From NCBI RefSeq assembly GCF_030758935.1, contig NZ_CP132333.1, forward strand, positions 1,488,992 to 1,552,991: a stretch of DNA of 64,000 nucleotides. The letters run 5' to 3'. The position numbers were made by a program, and so were the translations under genes. Under the pieces are notes generated by a model. It saw only the letters and a list, made by a program, of their open reading frames with translations, had not been told where the DNA came from and made no database searches. The first letter of the stretch is position 1, and each line of letters opens with the position of its first letter. Below are positions 33,284-40,317 of this stretch, in pieces. This DNA is from Geothrix sp. PMB-07 (GTDB lineage: Bacteria > Acidobacteriota > Holophagae > Holophagales > Holophagaceae).

Positions 33284-34621
33284 ATGGCCAAAACCAAGCG
33301 CAGCGCCAAATTCGACACTTCAACCGCCCGCAAGAAATTGGCTCGTGGGAAGGTGCATCAGGAGCCCCTGAAGGATGGGCAGTATCTCTGCTACCGGAAA
33401 CCGGAGAGCGGGGCCGCTGGTTCCTGGTCTGCCCGGTGGCGGTATGAGGGGCAGATCCTCCAGACCAAGCTAGGCGCAGCCGATGACCACCACGCCTCGG
33501 ATGGGGAGACAATCCTGAGCTACAAGGAAGCGCAGGATAAGGCGAAGAAGTGGTTTCAGGAACGGACAGAGCAGGCCCTTGAAGGTGAGGGCATCACCAT
33601 TCAAAAAGGCCCCTACACCGTGGCCCAGGCTGTCGCCGATTACCTGCGAGAGATGAAGAACAAGGGGCGCAAGTCCATTGCTACCTCGGAGAGCTACGCG
33701 AAAACGCACATCATTCCCGCCCTGGGTGAGATCCCCCTGGCGAAGCTGAACAAGCGCAAATTGGAAGATTGGCTTTCATCGGTGGCCGCGAAGCCTCGAA
33801 TGAAAACCGGATTCGGGATGAGCGAGGTCTCTGAGACCTGGGCCAAGAAACCGACCGAGGATCAGCTTCGAGCCCGAAAGAACACGGCGAATCGAATCCT
33901 CTCGATCCTGAAGGCCGCCTTGAATCTCGCCCTCAGAAACACCAAGGTTTCGAGCCATCGAGCGTGGATTCACGTTGCCCCGTTCGAGTCCGTGGTGAAG
34001 TCTCGCGTCCGATTCCTGAGCCAGGAAGAGGCCCAGCGCCTTGTGAATGCTTGCCCCCCAGACTTCAAAAGCCTTGTGCAAGGTGCCCTCCTGACGGGAG
34101 CCCGATACTCCGAACTGGCAAGGCTTCAGGTGCGGGACTACAACGCCACGGCGGGAACCATCCTCATTGCCGAATCGAAAAGCGGTAAGTCCCGTCAGAT
34201 TGTCCTGACGGATGAAGGCCGGTCCCTACTCGACGGGCTGTGTGCCGGGAAGGTAGCCGATGCAGCCGTGTTCCAGCGAGACACCTGGAAGCGGACCCTT
34301 CGGAAGGATCTGGGCTCATCATGGGGGCACTCAGACGCCGCAACCTTCATGGAGGTCTCCTGCAAGGCCGCCAAGGTCGGATCGGTGCGCTTCCACGAAC
34401 TCAGACACACCTATGCCTCCATGCTCGTGAACGCTGGATGCCCCTTGGTCTATGTCGCTGCCCAGCTTGGCCACGCTGATACCCGGATGGTCGAAAAGCA
34501 CTATGGGCACTTGGCCCCGAATGCCCTTGCTGATGCCGTGCGAAAGCTGATGCCAGACCTGGGCTTGGTGAAGCGCCCGAAGGTTGCGGGCCTGAAGATC
34601 AAGACGGGGGGTGCCTCGTGA
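33284..34621 (+). CDS. int: Tyrosine recombinase / integrase
   Basis: A 445-aa phage-type integrase. An N-terminal arm-binding region (about 1-100, with YRKPESGAAGSWSARWRYEG) is followed by a core-binding domain (about 110-215) and a catalytic domain. All active-site residues are visible: R in GARYSELARL, K in ESKSGKSRQI, H-x-x-R in HELRHTY, H in LGHADTRMV and the nucleophile Y in EKHYGHL. It should recombine the 45-bp tRNA site. Its TGA overlaps the next gene's GTG start. An AT-rich region with TATTAT/TATACG at about 33221-33230 may hold its promoter. Confidence 0.95.
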   Translation: MAKTKRSAKFDTSTARKKLARGKVHQEPLKDGQYLCYRKPESGAAGSWSARWRYEGQILQTKLGAADDHHASDGETILSYKEAQDKAKKWFQERTEQALEGEGITIQKGPYTVAQAVADYLREMKNKGRKSIATSESYAKTHIIPALGEIPLAKLNKRKLEDWLSSVAAKPRMKTGFGMSEVSETWAKKPTEDQLRARKNTANRILSILKAALNLALRNTKVSSHRAWIHVAPFESVVKSRVRFLSQEEAQRLVNACPPDFKSLVQGALLTGARYSELARLQVRDYNATAGTILIAESKSGKSRQIVLTDEGRSLLDGLCAGKVADAAVFQRDTWKRTLRKDLGSSWGHSDAATFMEVSCKAAKVGSVRFHELRHTYASMLVNAGCPLVYVAAQLGHADTRMVEKHYGHLAPNALADAVRKLMPDLGLVKRPKVAGLKIKTGGAS

Positions 34622-35241
34622 CCCCTGAGCAGCGCCTTGAAGGCTACTTCCCGCAAGCCCTGGCCATCCTGGGCATCCCTGCCGATCCCCGCGCCTGGAC
34701 AGACTTTGGAGAGACCCAGGCCCGTGCCTTCGCTGCCTTGGAGCTTCCCCGCCGCCACGCCCGCCAGGATGCTGCCCAGGATGCCGGGGAGCCCCCGCGC
34801 CTGGAGCGTGATGAGGCCGCGAAGGTGGCCCGCCTTGCCCGTGATCTGCGGGAAGCCCTCCAGGATGCAGGCCCAGACCTTCAACGCTCCATCGCGGGCC
34901 TGTGGGAGGGCCGCACAGGTGGCAGAGAGGGTGCCAGCTTGGCCTTGTGGGCAGAGGCCGCCCCTGCGCTTCCCGCTGCCCTGATGGGTGGCCTGGAGGC
35001 ACTGGAGGGCATCGCACGGGACAGAGCTGAACACCTGCGGGGGAGCATCGCCCGTCAGCACAAGCCGGAGACCCCGGATGCCGCCCTCGTGCGGGAAGCC
35101 CTGGCCCTGGCCAAGCGGTGCGGGGTGAGCCAAGAAAAGGGGCTTCAACTGGCCCGCCTCGCGTTCGAGGCCAGCACGGGCAAGGCCCCCAAGGGAGAGG
35201 ACTGGGGCCGATCTGCGAAGCGTAGGCAGTCCGTCAAGTGA
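34618..35241 (+). CDS. Unknown element protein, coupled to the integrase
   Basis: A 207-aa soluble, Ala/Arg-rich, mostly helical protein starting at GTG 34618 within the integrase stop (GTGA). It begins MTPEQRLEGYFPQALAILGI and has a C-terminal helical segment REALALAKRCGVSQEKGLQLA that could form a helix-turn-helix-like unit. I do not recognise the family. Tight coupling to the integrase suggests a role in element maintenance or control. The next gene begins about 100 bp later after a repeat-bearing spacer. Confidence 0.75.
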   Translation: MTPEQRLEGYFPQALAILGIPADPRAWTDFGETQARAFAALELPRRHARQDAAQDAGEPPRLERDEAAKVARLARDLREALQDAGPDLQRSIAGLWEGRTGGREGASLALWAEAAPALPAALMGGLEALEGIARDRAEHLRGSIARQHKPETPDAALVREALALAKRCGVSQEKGLQLARLAFEASTGKAPKGEDWGRSAKRRQSVK

Positions 35242-35307
35242 CGGAACCTCGCCTCTGATCGCAGGTTCCGACACTTCCAGAGACAGACGGCGGAACACAA
35301 CCTCTGA
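35242..35307. promoter_or_regulatory. Inverted and direct repeats upstream of the small HTH gene
   Basis: CGGAACCT (35242-35249) and AGGTTCCG (35263-35270) form an 8-bp inverted repeat. The composite CGGAAC-N4-CCTCTGA occurs at 35242-35258 and again at 35291-35307. This spaced, repeated pattern just before an excisionase-like gene looks like an operator or excisionase-binding region. Confidence 0.5.
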
Positions 35308-35343
35308 GCATCGCGGATGACATCGCTACCGCCCGGAGGAAAC

Positions 35344-35559
35344 ATGAAAACCGCCACCGTCCCAACCCCTGAGCCGTCCCTGGTTCCCGAACGATTGATG
35401 ACCCTGAAGCAGGTTGCAGACGGGCTCGGAGTCACCCTTTCGACTGTCTACGTCCTGCGAGGCCGTGGCGAGTTTGAAGTGGTGAAGGTCGGGGCCAAGG
35501 CCGCCCGTGTCCGTGCGACTGAATATGCCCGCTACATCGGCACCCTGAAGAAAGGGTAG
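35344..35559 (+). CDS. Small HTH protein (excisionase/AlpA-like)
   Basis: A 71-aa protein with a winged-helix HTH typical of MerR-like excisionases: MTLKQVADGLGVTLSTVYVLRGRGEFEVVKVG, shown here as LKQVADGLGVTLSTVYVL, then ATEYARYIGTLKKG. Such proteins bend DNA for excision or regulate element genes. Start ATG 35344 has GGAGGA 3 nt upstream of AAC-ATG. The repeats in its leader are possible binding sites. It is followed 3 bp later by the replication-like gene. Confidence 0.8.
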   Translation: MKTATVPTPEPSLVPERLMTLKQVADGLGVTLSTVYVLRGRGEFEVVKVGAKAARVRATEYARYIGTLKKG

Positions 35560-35562
35560 GGC

Positions 35563-36444
35563 ATGACCCCCGCGCCGTCTGGGCAGGAGGCGCAACAGAA
35601 CGACGCGACGACCTCGGGACCGACCACCCCTCTTGCCTTCTTCAAAGTCTGGACCCTTGAAGTCCAGGGTGATCCAGCGTTTCAGGCCATGACAGACGCA
35701 GACTTGGGCTTCCTCATCCGCTGCAAGTGCGTTGCCGCCCGGAGCGGGGGATTCATCCCAGCCGATGGGAAGGCGCTTGGAAGGCTGCTCTCAAGGCGCT
35801 CTGATCATGCCCTTAAGAGCCTGTCTAGGGTGGCCTTCCTCTTCGCGGAAGATCCATCTAGACCGGGCTTCCTGTTGATCCCAAGCGTCCTTTCCGAGGT
35901 GGCCGCATACGCCAAAAAGTGTGGTGCCAACAGGGAAAACGGCAAAACAGGTGGCCGCCCACGGAAAAACCCAGTGGGTTCCTGTGGTGAAACCCAAGCG
36001 GTTTCCAATAAGAAGAAAGAAGAAGAAGAAAAGAAAAAGAATCCCCCAAAGGCCCCCAGGGGCACTCGGAAGGGTGAGGTGATCGTCACCTTCCTTCGAG
36101 GGGAAGAATCCGCTTCTGCTTTCGAGATGACCTGGAAGAACTGGCCCGCCTCAAAGCACGTTGACCGTGACGGCAACGAATCCATGCGAGTGAAGCGCGG
36201 GGATCGCATGGCCGCTGAGCGGTGCTGGCAGGCCATCGTTGATTCAGGAGAGGCCACGCCTGATCAGCTTCGCCGGGTGGCCGAACTCTACGTCACGAAG
36301 CACCCCAAGGTGGCCGAAGGCTTTGTTCAGCACGTCAGCACCTTCCTTGCACCTGCCGGTGGCCGTTGGGCCGAAGGTCTGCGAACTCTCCGGGCCTTTG
36401 AACATCAACAGGCCGCGCCCCACCCCGAATCCGCCATGCCCTGA
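35563..36444 (+). CDS. Replication-protein-like element gene
   Basis: A 293-aa protein. The N-terminal part (about 22-125), AFFKVWTLEVQGDPAFQAMTDADLGF split over one domain, resembles winged-helix domains of phage replisome organisers (YdaU/DUF1376-like), with LGRLLSRRSDHALKSL as a likely recognition region. A lysine/glutamate-rich linker (NKKKEEEEKKKN, about 148-160) joins a C-terminal domain with AFEMTWKNWPASKH and AAERCWQAIVDSG, as in helicase-loader or initiator proteins. The assignment is from layout, not a firm family match. Confidence 0.6.
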   Translation: MTPAPSGQEAQQNDATTSGPTTPLAFFKVWTLEVQGDPAFQAMTDADLGFLIRCKCVAARSGGFIPADGKALGRLLSRRSDHALKSLSRVAFLFAEDPSRPGFLLIPSVLSEVAAYAKKCGANRENGKTGGRPRKNPVGSCGETQAVSNKKKEEEEKKKNPPKAPRGTRKGEVIVTFLRGEESASAFEMTWKNWPASKHVDRDGNESMRVKRGDRMAAERCWQAIVDSGEATPDQLRRVAELYVTKHPKVAEGFVQHVSTFLAPAGGRWAEGLRTLRAFEHQQAAPHPESAMP

Positions 36445-36455
36445 AAGGAGCCGCC

Positions 36456-36635
36456 ATGCGAAGCACCGGAACACCCGTTCGAGTCTGCCGAGAACCCGCC
36501 CCCCTGATCCTCTCTCGATCCGAGGTGGAAGCCCTGCCACTGAATCACCCCCGCCGCCCTGAACTGTTGGCACAGATCGAGGCGAAGGAAACCGCCGTCA
36601 ACGCCGCACACGCTGCCAGACAGCCCAAACCCTAA
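36456..36635 (+). CDS. Small element protein, 59 aa
   Basis: A 59-aa gene with an excellent AAAGGAG 5 nt before ATG 36456. The peptide starts MRSTGTPVRVCREPAPLILS and ends AAHAARQPKP. It sits 11 bp after the replication-like gene and 39 bp before the next gene in the same direction. No family is recognised. Confidence 0.6.
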   Translation: MRSTGTPVRVCREPAPLILSRSEVEALPLNHPRRPELLAQIEAKETAVNAAHAARQPKP

Positions 36636-36674
36636 CCCCGGCGCTGATCAGCGCCACCACCGAAAGGACGCACC

Positions 36675-37322
36675 ATGAAAACCCTCGCTGAACTCCGAGG
36701 CATCAAAACCGCACTCCAGGGGCTCGCCTCCTCCGCAGAGGCCGCCTACAAAAAGGTCAACGTCCAGGCGGATGCCGTGAAGGGTGACACGCACCTTAGC
36801 CCCGCTGGCATGAAGGTTCGCCTGGATGAACTCTGCAAGCCTATCGAGGATGCCCTTGGCCAGATGTTGGGAGAGGCCGAACGCCTGCTTCGTGACCTGG
36901 ACGGGCAGGAGGTCTACTGGGGTAATCCCTGGCTTGCCTTCCGCCTGACTCACCTGTCCACCACCTGGACCCCGGAGCGGATCGCCGCCCTCCAGGTGGA
37001 AACCGATCACCTGCCCGAGCCCATGCTGGACCTCGCGGTCAACGCTGCCATCGCCCTCCAGGATTGCGGCCGCGCTTACACCCTGAGCCTTCGCAAGGAA
37101 CCCCTCGCCGCCCTTCTGCCCCAAGATCCCGAGCCCATGGAAACGCTGCGAATCGCCAAGGGGTTCCATGCCGAGGTGGAACGGGCCTTCAAGCTGGTGA
37201 GGGTCAGCGTCAAGGAACTGCCCGGAGAGGGTGCCATCTTCGGCGGTCACGCTGACAAGCTCGCCATGGCCCGCAGGATCGAAGGTGGACGGGCCGCAAA
37301 CGTGCGACTGGCCCCCAAGTAA
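36675..37322 (+). CDS. Unknown element protein, 215 aa
   Basis: A 215-aa soluble protein with AAAGGA before ATG 36675. It begins with a helical region (LAELRGIKTALQGLASSAEAA) and has an unusual NPWLAFRLTHLSTTWTPERIA stretch in the middle. No signal, membrane segment or known motif is visible. It is the last gene before a repeat-rich, gene-free spacer. Function unknown. Confidence 0.75.
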   Translation: MKTLAELRGIKTALQGLASSAEAAYKKVNVQADAVKGDTHLSPAGMKVRLDELCKPIEDALGQMLGEAERLLRDLDGQEVYWGNPWLAFRLTHLSTTWTPERIAALQVETDHLPEPMLDLAVNAAIALQDCGRAYTLSLRKEPLAALLPQDPEPMETLRIAKGFHAEVERAFKLVRVSVKELPGEGAIFGGHADKLAMARRIEGGRAANVRLAPK

Positions 37323-37381
37323 TTCACCCGCCACACACGAGGGGGCCGCGCCCTCTCTTCAAAATCCACACGCTTGAAAAC

Positions 37382-37483
37382 ATGCACCCAAGGGCCGAAA
37401 CGCCCGCCCCGCCTGGATCTTCGGCCCTTGGGACTGCATCAAACCGCCCTTAGCTGTCGCGTTTCTGCACTCAAACCGCCCTT
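37382..37483. repeat. Large inverted repeat plus direct repeats inside the element
   Basis: CCCAAGGGCCGAA (37387-37399) is perfectly complementary to TTCGGCCCTTGGG (37420-37432). ATGCA/TGCAT at 37382-37386 and 37435-37439 extends the stem past a 2-base bulge. Then TCAAACCGCCCTT occurs twice, at 37439-37451 and 37471-37483. It fills the 173-bp spacer before the next gene. It may be an origin (ori or oriT) or a control region of the element. Confidence 0.6.
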
Positions 37484-37495
37484 GGAGGCCCCCAA

Positions 37496-37741
37496 ATGAC
37501 ACGGACCCCAGCGCCCAAGCAACCCATCCGGGGCCGCAAGCTGGCCACCGCCAAAGACGCCATGAAGGCCACCGCCTGGGCTCTGCGGTCACTGGAGGCC
37601 CGAAAGATCACCCCCACCGCCGCCGCGTCCTACTTCCGAGGGGTCGGGATTCTCTTGAAGGCCCTGGAAGTGTCCGACATTGAAGGCCGCCTGAACCGAC
37701 TGGAATCAATTGCCAAGCTGGAGAACCCCGATGCCTTTTGA
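37496..37741 (+). CDS. Small basic element protein, 81 aa
   Basis: An 81-aa protein starting MTRTPAPKQPIRGRKLATAK, basic at its N-terminus and helical after residue 20. GGAGG lies about 10 nt upstream. It overlaps the following gene by 11 bp. The basic N-terminus and the adjoining repeat-rich DNA would fit a DNA-binding accessory protein, but no motif confirms this. Confidence 0.65.
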   Translation: MTRTPAPKQPIRGRKLATAKDAMKATAWALRSLEARKITPTAAASYFRGVGILLKALEVSDIEGRLNRLESIAKLENPDAF

Positions 37742-38204
37742 GACCTTCACCCCGCGCCCCCGCGCCACCCTTCGCCGTGGTCCCACCGGGGCCATCATCG
37801 CCGCCTCGATCAAGGTGCATCGCCGCCCCGGTGAGAGTGCCGCCGCCTTCCAATGCAGGCTCCAGAGGGACTTCGGCGCGGTCATGGAGGCCCACCGGGA
37901 GCATGAGCCCCTGGCCCCGATGCCCGAAGGGGACTTCGGCGGGGAAACCCCTTCGATCCCTACCGCGCCCGTCTGCAAGGTGGAAGGCTGGATTCGGAAC
38001 GGATTCAACGCCATCCAGGGTGCCCGCCTGCGAACGATGGGACCGAATGGCCGTTCGTTCGAGGTGATGATGCGCGGCATGGATGAGATTGGGGGCTTGT
38101 ATGGGTTCCTCAATCGCCTCCAGGCCGAACACAACGCCCTGATCCCACAGGATGCCTTTATCGAGGCCCTGGCCCGGTTCTCCTGCCACGAGGATGAGCC
38201 GTGA
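37731..38204 (+). CDS. Unknown element protein, 157 aa
   Basis: A 157-aa protein from ATG 37731 with GGAG 8 nt upstream, starting inside the previous gene. It begins MPFETFTPRPRATLRRGPTG and has a helical C-terminal half (GLYGFLNRLQAEHNALIPQD). The stop overlaps the next GTG start by 4 nt. No family is recognised. Confidence 0.7.
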   Translation: MPFETFTPRPRATLRRGPTGAIIAASIKVHRRPGESAAAFQCRLQRDFGAVMEAHREHEPLAPMPEGDFGGETPSIPTAPVCKVEGWIRNGFNAIQGARLRTMGPNGRSFEVMMRGMDEIGGLYGFLNRLQAEHNALIPQDAFIEALARFSCHEDEP

Positions 38205-38494
38205 CCTACCGCGCCCGCCTTCATCGCCTGGAGACCATCACCCGCCCCGTCTGGGTTTGTGCATTCTTTCCCGCTGGGAGTGCCGAGCCCACGAGCGCCC
38301 ATGCCTTCGATGGGAAGCAACGCCACGAGTCATTCACCCGCGCCGATGGTGAGTCTGTGGAAGCCTTCCGGGGCCGCCTCCAGTCCAGAGGGGCAGACCT
38401 TCGCCGCGCTGATCTCATGGCCCGCGCCTTCGCCGCTGTGATGCAGGGGGGCTTCATGGACCCCGAACCAGAGCCCGATGAGGTGATGCCGTGA
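38201..38494 (+). CDS. Unknown element protein, 97 aa
   Basis: A 97-aa protein starting at GTG 38201 in a GTGA overlap. It contains RADGESVEAFRGRLQSRGAD, partly similar to a stretch of the previous protein (HRRPGESAAAFQCRLQRD), which hints that the two share a short module. Acidic C-terminus. It is coupled to the next gene by another GTGA overlap. Function unknown. Confidence 0.7.
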   Translation: MTYRARLHRLETITRPVWVCAFFPAGSAEPTSAHAFDGKQRHESFTRADGESVEAFRGRLQSRGADLRRADLMARAFAAVMQGGFMDPEPEPDEVMP

Positions 38495-38808
38495 CCTATC
38501 CGCCCTGCGAGCTTTCCATCCGGCGATCCTGGAAGCTGGAGGCCGAAGGTGGGAACCATGCTGAGATGACCGACCGGGCCGCCCTCGCTGTTCTCCAGAT
38601 CCTTCGGGAAGAGGCCGAACCCGGCGACCTGATCTTCCTCAAATTCAGGCGGTCGAACGGGTTCCCAGAGACTTTGCGCCTCGTGGTTGAACCTGGGCCG
38701 CGCCTGCTCTGCCCATCCCACCCCCCGGAATTGATCGGGGACACCGTTCGCCGCGTGCAGGCCGTCTATGGGCTCAAGTCTGTGGTCCACTTCGCCGCTA
38801 CCACCTGA
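38491..38808 (+). CDS. Unknown element protein, 105 aa
   Basis: A 105-aa protein from GTG 38491 (GTGA overlap), the last gene of the main plus-strand run. It contains LAVLQILREEAEPGDLIFLK and RRVQAVYGLKSVVHFA. No membrane segment or known motif is seen. A strong terminator follows 42 bp downstream. Confidence 0.7.
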   Translation: MTYPPCELSIRRSWKLEAEGGNHAEMTDRAALAVLQILREEAEPGDLIFLKFRRSNGFPETLRLVVEPGPRLLCPSHPPELIGDTVRRVQAVYGLKSVVHFAATT

Positions 38809-38850
38809 CCATCGGCCCCAGGGATCGTGAGTGCCACCCTGGGAACCGTG

Positions 38851-38888
38851 CCCCCCTCCAGACCTGCCCCTGGAGGGGGGTTTCTCTT
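38851..38888 (+). terminator. Strong intrinsic terminator ending the element operon
   Basis: CCCCCCTCCAG (38851-38861) pairs with CTGGAGGGGGG (38870-38880), 8-nt loop, followed by TTTCTCTTTG. It closes the integrase-to-38808 transcription run and isolates the cargo gene. Confidence 0.9.
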
Positions 38889-38977
38889 TGTTGGGCTGAT
38901 TCGCTCCTGCCCGTAATCAACTCTTGGGTCGTCATCACGGGACACCTGATAGGCTGAACCGAAAACAGGGAGCAATC

Positions 38978-39703
38978 ATGGGACTTTGGGCCGGTAGCTT
39001 GCTCGCGCTTTTGTTGGTCATGCCACTGGTGGGGCAGACCGCGACGAAGAAGGCGAAGCCCCCGGCAGTCAAGAAGGCACCGCTTCCAGACACCCCGCCT
39101 TTCGAGCTTGCTTCCGAATGGGTGCGTGAACTGACCGCCTTCAGAGGCATCCTGGCCAAATATCTGGAAGAGAAGAAGGAAGGGAACGAACCGATGATGG
39201 ACACCATCCGTCACGGGTCACGGATGAAGCTAGAACTTCAACTGAGCATCAACATGCTCAAAGGCATGAGACTGAACTCTGAACAGTTCAAAGTCCTGCT
39301 TCCGTTTGTGATTGGCAGTTATCAGGGGAAGATCGCGCTTCATCAGGAAGTGAATGAGATTTCAGGGAAATTCATCGTCCCGAAGGATGGGGTGGACTAT
39401 GGCAAACTCGCCGCCCGGATGCCTGAAATCACCGCTGCCCTTGAAGACATAGACAAGGGGCTGTTCGATCAAGCCAACATGATGTTTTGCATGATGCTCA
39501 TTGACCAGAAGGCGAACAGTCAGGGGCATCTCGACCACCTGCTAATCACCAAGGCCGAAAGAAAAACCTTGGTGGATCGCATTGATTCGGGGTTTGGTGA
39601 CAGCCTCAATGACAAGGTGAAGAACTACAACGCCTCCTCTGCGGTGGTCTTGCGAGGTCTCCTGGTAGGGGCTCATAAGAGTGCAGAAGATCCTTGGGAT
39701 TAG
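38978..39703 (+). CDS. Exported cargo protein of the element
   Basis: A 241-aa protein with a Sec signal (LWAGSLLALLLVMPLVG, cleavage near residue 20) followed by a Lys/Pro-rich linker and a mostly helical domain rich in Met and Lys, for example MLKGMRLNSEQFKVLLPFVI and ANMMFCMMLIDQKAN. AGGGAG lies 7 nt before ATG 38978. It stands alone after a terminator, so it needs its own promoter, which I could not define. Base composition is visibly less GC-rich than its neighbours. It is probably periplasmic. Family unknown. Confidence 0.75.
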   Translation: MGLWAGSLLALLLVMPLVGQTATKKAKPPAVKKAPLPDTPPFELASEWVRELTAFRGILAKYLEEKKEGNEPMMDTIRHGSRMKLELQLSINMLKGMRLNSEQFKVLLPFVIGSYQGKIALHQEVNEISGKFIVPKDGVDYGKLAARMPEITAALEDIDKGLFDQANMMFCMMLIDQKANSQGHLDHLLITKAERKTLVDRIDSGFGDSLNDKVKNYNASSAVVLRGLLVGAHKSAEDPWD

Positions 39704-39875
39704 GGGCAGGAGCTTCCCCCCTGCGTCAATTTGCCCTGTCTGACCCTCTCGGAGTGGGAAGGGTGCAGAGAGGGTGCCAAGGGGCCTTAAAACGCAAGCC
39801 AGGGGCCTTCCTGGGCATTATTCCGTCATCTTCCGCCAATGTATGGGAACACTCAGACCCAGCATTGACGCGGGT
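39704..39875. other. Gene-free stretch at the element's right side
   Basis: No supported gene is seen. The DNA has repeated GGGGCCTT words (AAGGGGCCTT near 39780 and CAGGGGCCTTCCTGG near 39801) that can form small hairpins, possibly the end of the cargo transcript. Confidence 0.4.
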
Positions 39876-40076
39876 TCACGATGAATAGACCCCCTCGCAC
39901 CTGCCCCATTGGATGGGCCGCCCTCGCCTGAGAGCCCGTCTGAGCCGCTGGGCAAGCTGTGGCGTCCAGGCCGTGCCGAAGGGAACGATGGAACCCTCAA
40001 AGGCCCGGTCGTATGCCTCGATCAACCGGATACAGGCCCGTGTCTCCCTCTCTTGCCGTTCCGCCGTCCGGTTCAC
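39876..40076 (-). CDS. Possible small gene next to the right attachment site
   Basis: A 66-aa minus-strand frame starting at GTG 40076 with GGGAGG about 5 nt upstream. The peptide includes RETRACIRLIEAYDRAFEG and LAQRLRRALRRGRPIQWG, a basic helical C-terminus. It points away from the right end into the element and lies 69 bp inside the repeat pair at 40145-40164. No family is recognised; support is the ribosome site and protein-like composition. Confidence 0.4.
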   Translation of the reverse strand: MNRTAERQERETRACIRLIEAYDRAFEGSIVPFGTAWTPQLAQRLRRALRRGRPIQWGRCEGVYSS

Positions 40077-40145
40077 CTGACCCTCCCACTGGAGAGGATA
40101 TGCCCGATGTTGCCCGGCACCATCCAAGCCGATCCGGGACTGGGT

Positions 40146-40164
40146 TTTGAGCACCGTTTGAGCA
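40146..40164 (+). repeat. Paired TTTGAGCA repeats near the right end
   Basis: TTTGAGCA at 40146-40153 and 40157-40164. The 20-bp block 40145-40164 is identical to 33245-33264. It lies 67 bp inside the right attachment core and is a likely arm-type recombinase site. Confidence 0.7.
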
Positions 40165-40204
40165 GGAGGCCATTTGCTAAAAAACCATGCCGATTAAAAA
40201 CAAG

Positions 40205-40230
40205 TAGCCCCTTGATTTCTCAAGGGGCTT
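40205..40230 (-). terminator. Element-supplied terminator for tRNA-Ala
   Basis: AGCCCCTTGA and TCAAGGGGCT make a 10-bp stem; on the minus strand the loop is GAAA and TTGTTTTTAA follows shortly. It begins right after the CCA end of the intact tRNA and differs from the host-type terminator at 33063-33088. Confidence 0.75.
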
Positions 40231-40231
40231 T

Positions 40232-40276
40232 TGGTGGACCTGATCAGGATCGAACTGACGACCTCTGCATTGCGAA
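40232..40276 (-). repeat. Right attachment site (45 bp, inside tRNA-Ala)
   Basis: Identical to 33092-33136. This copy came with the element and restores the tRNA 3' half from the anticodon loop to CCA. Confidence 0.93.
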
Positions 40277-40307
40277 CGCAGCGCTCTCCCAGCTGAGCTA
40301 CAGGCCC
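40232..40307 (-). tRNA. tRNA-Ala (anticodon CGC)
   Basis: The minus strand reads GGGCCTGTAGCTCAGC and ends CAGGTCCACCA, 76 nt with encoded CCA. The anticodon loop TTCGCAA gives CGC. The acceptor stem has the G3-U70 pair that identifies alanine tRNAs. It is the integration target of the 7.1-kb element. Confidence 0.96.
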
Positions 40308-40317
40308 ACGAACCCTT

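Larger units (their letters stand above)
33092..40276 (+). mobile_element. 7.1-kb integrative element in tRNA-Ala(CGC)
   Basis: The unit is bounded by perfect 45-bp direct repeats. A tyrosine integrase starts 148 bp inside the left end, as is usual for tRNA-borne islands. The cargo is one plus-strand run of small genes (33284-38808), a strong terminator, a separate exported-protein gene and a small minus-strand gene near the right end. Capsid, tail, terminase, relaxase or toxin-antitoxin genes were not recognised. It could be a phage satellite, a cryptic integrated plasmid or a decayed island. The clean repeats and intact integrase suggest it may still move. Confidence 0.9.

Noticed and set aside
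33137-40231. A complete prophage
   Set aside because: The element is only 7.1 kb and no capsid, tail, portal, terminase or lysis gene was recognised.
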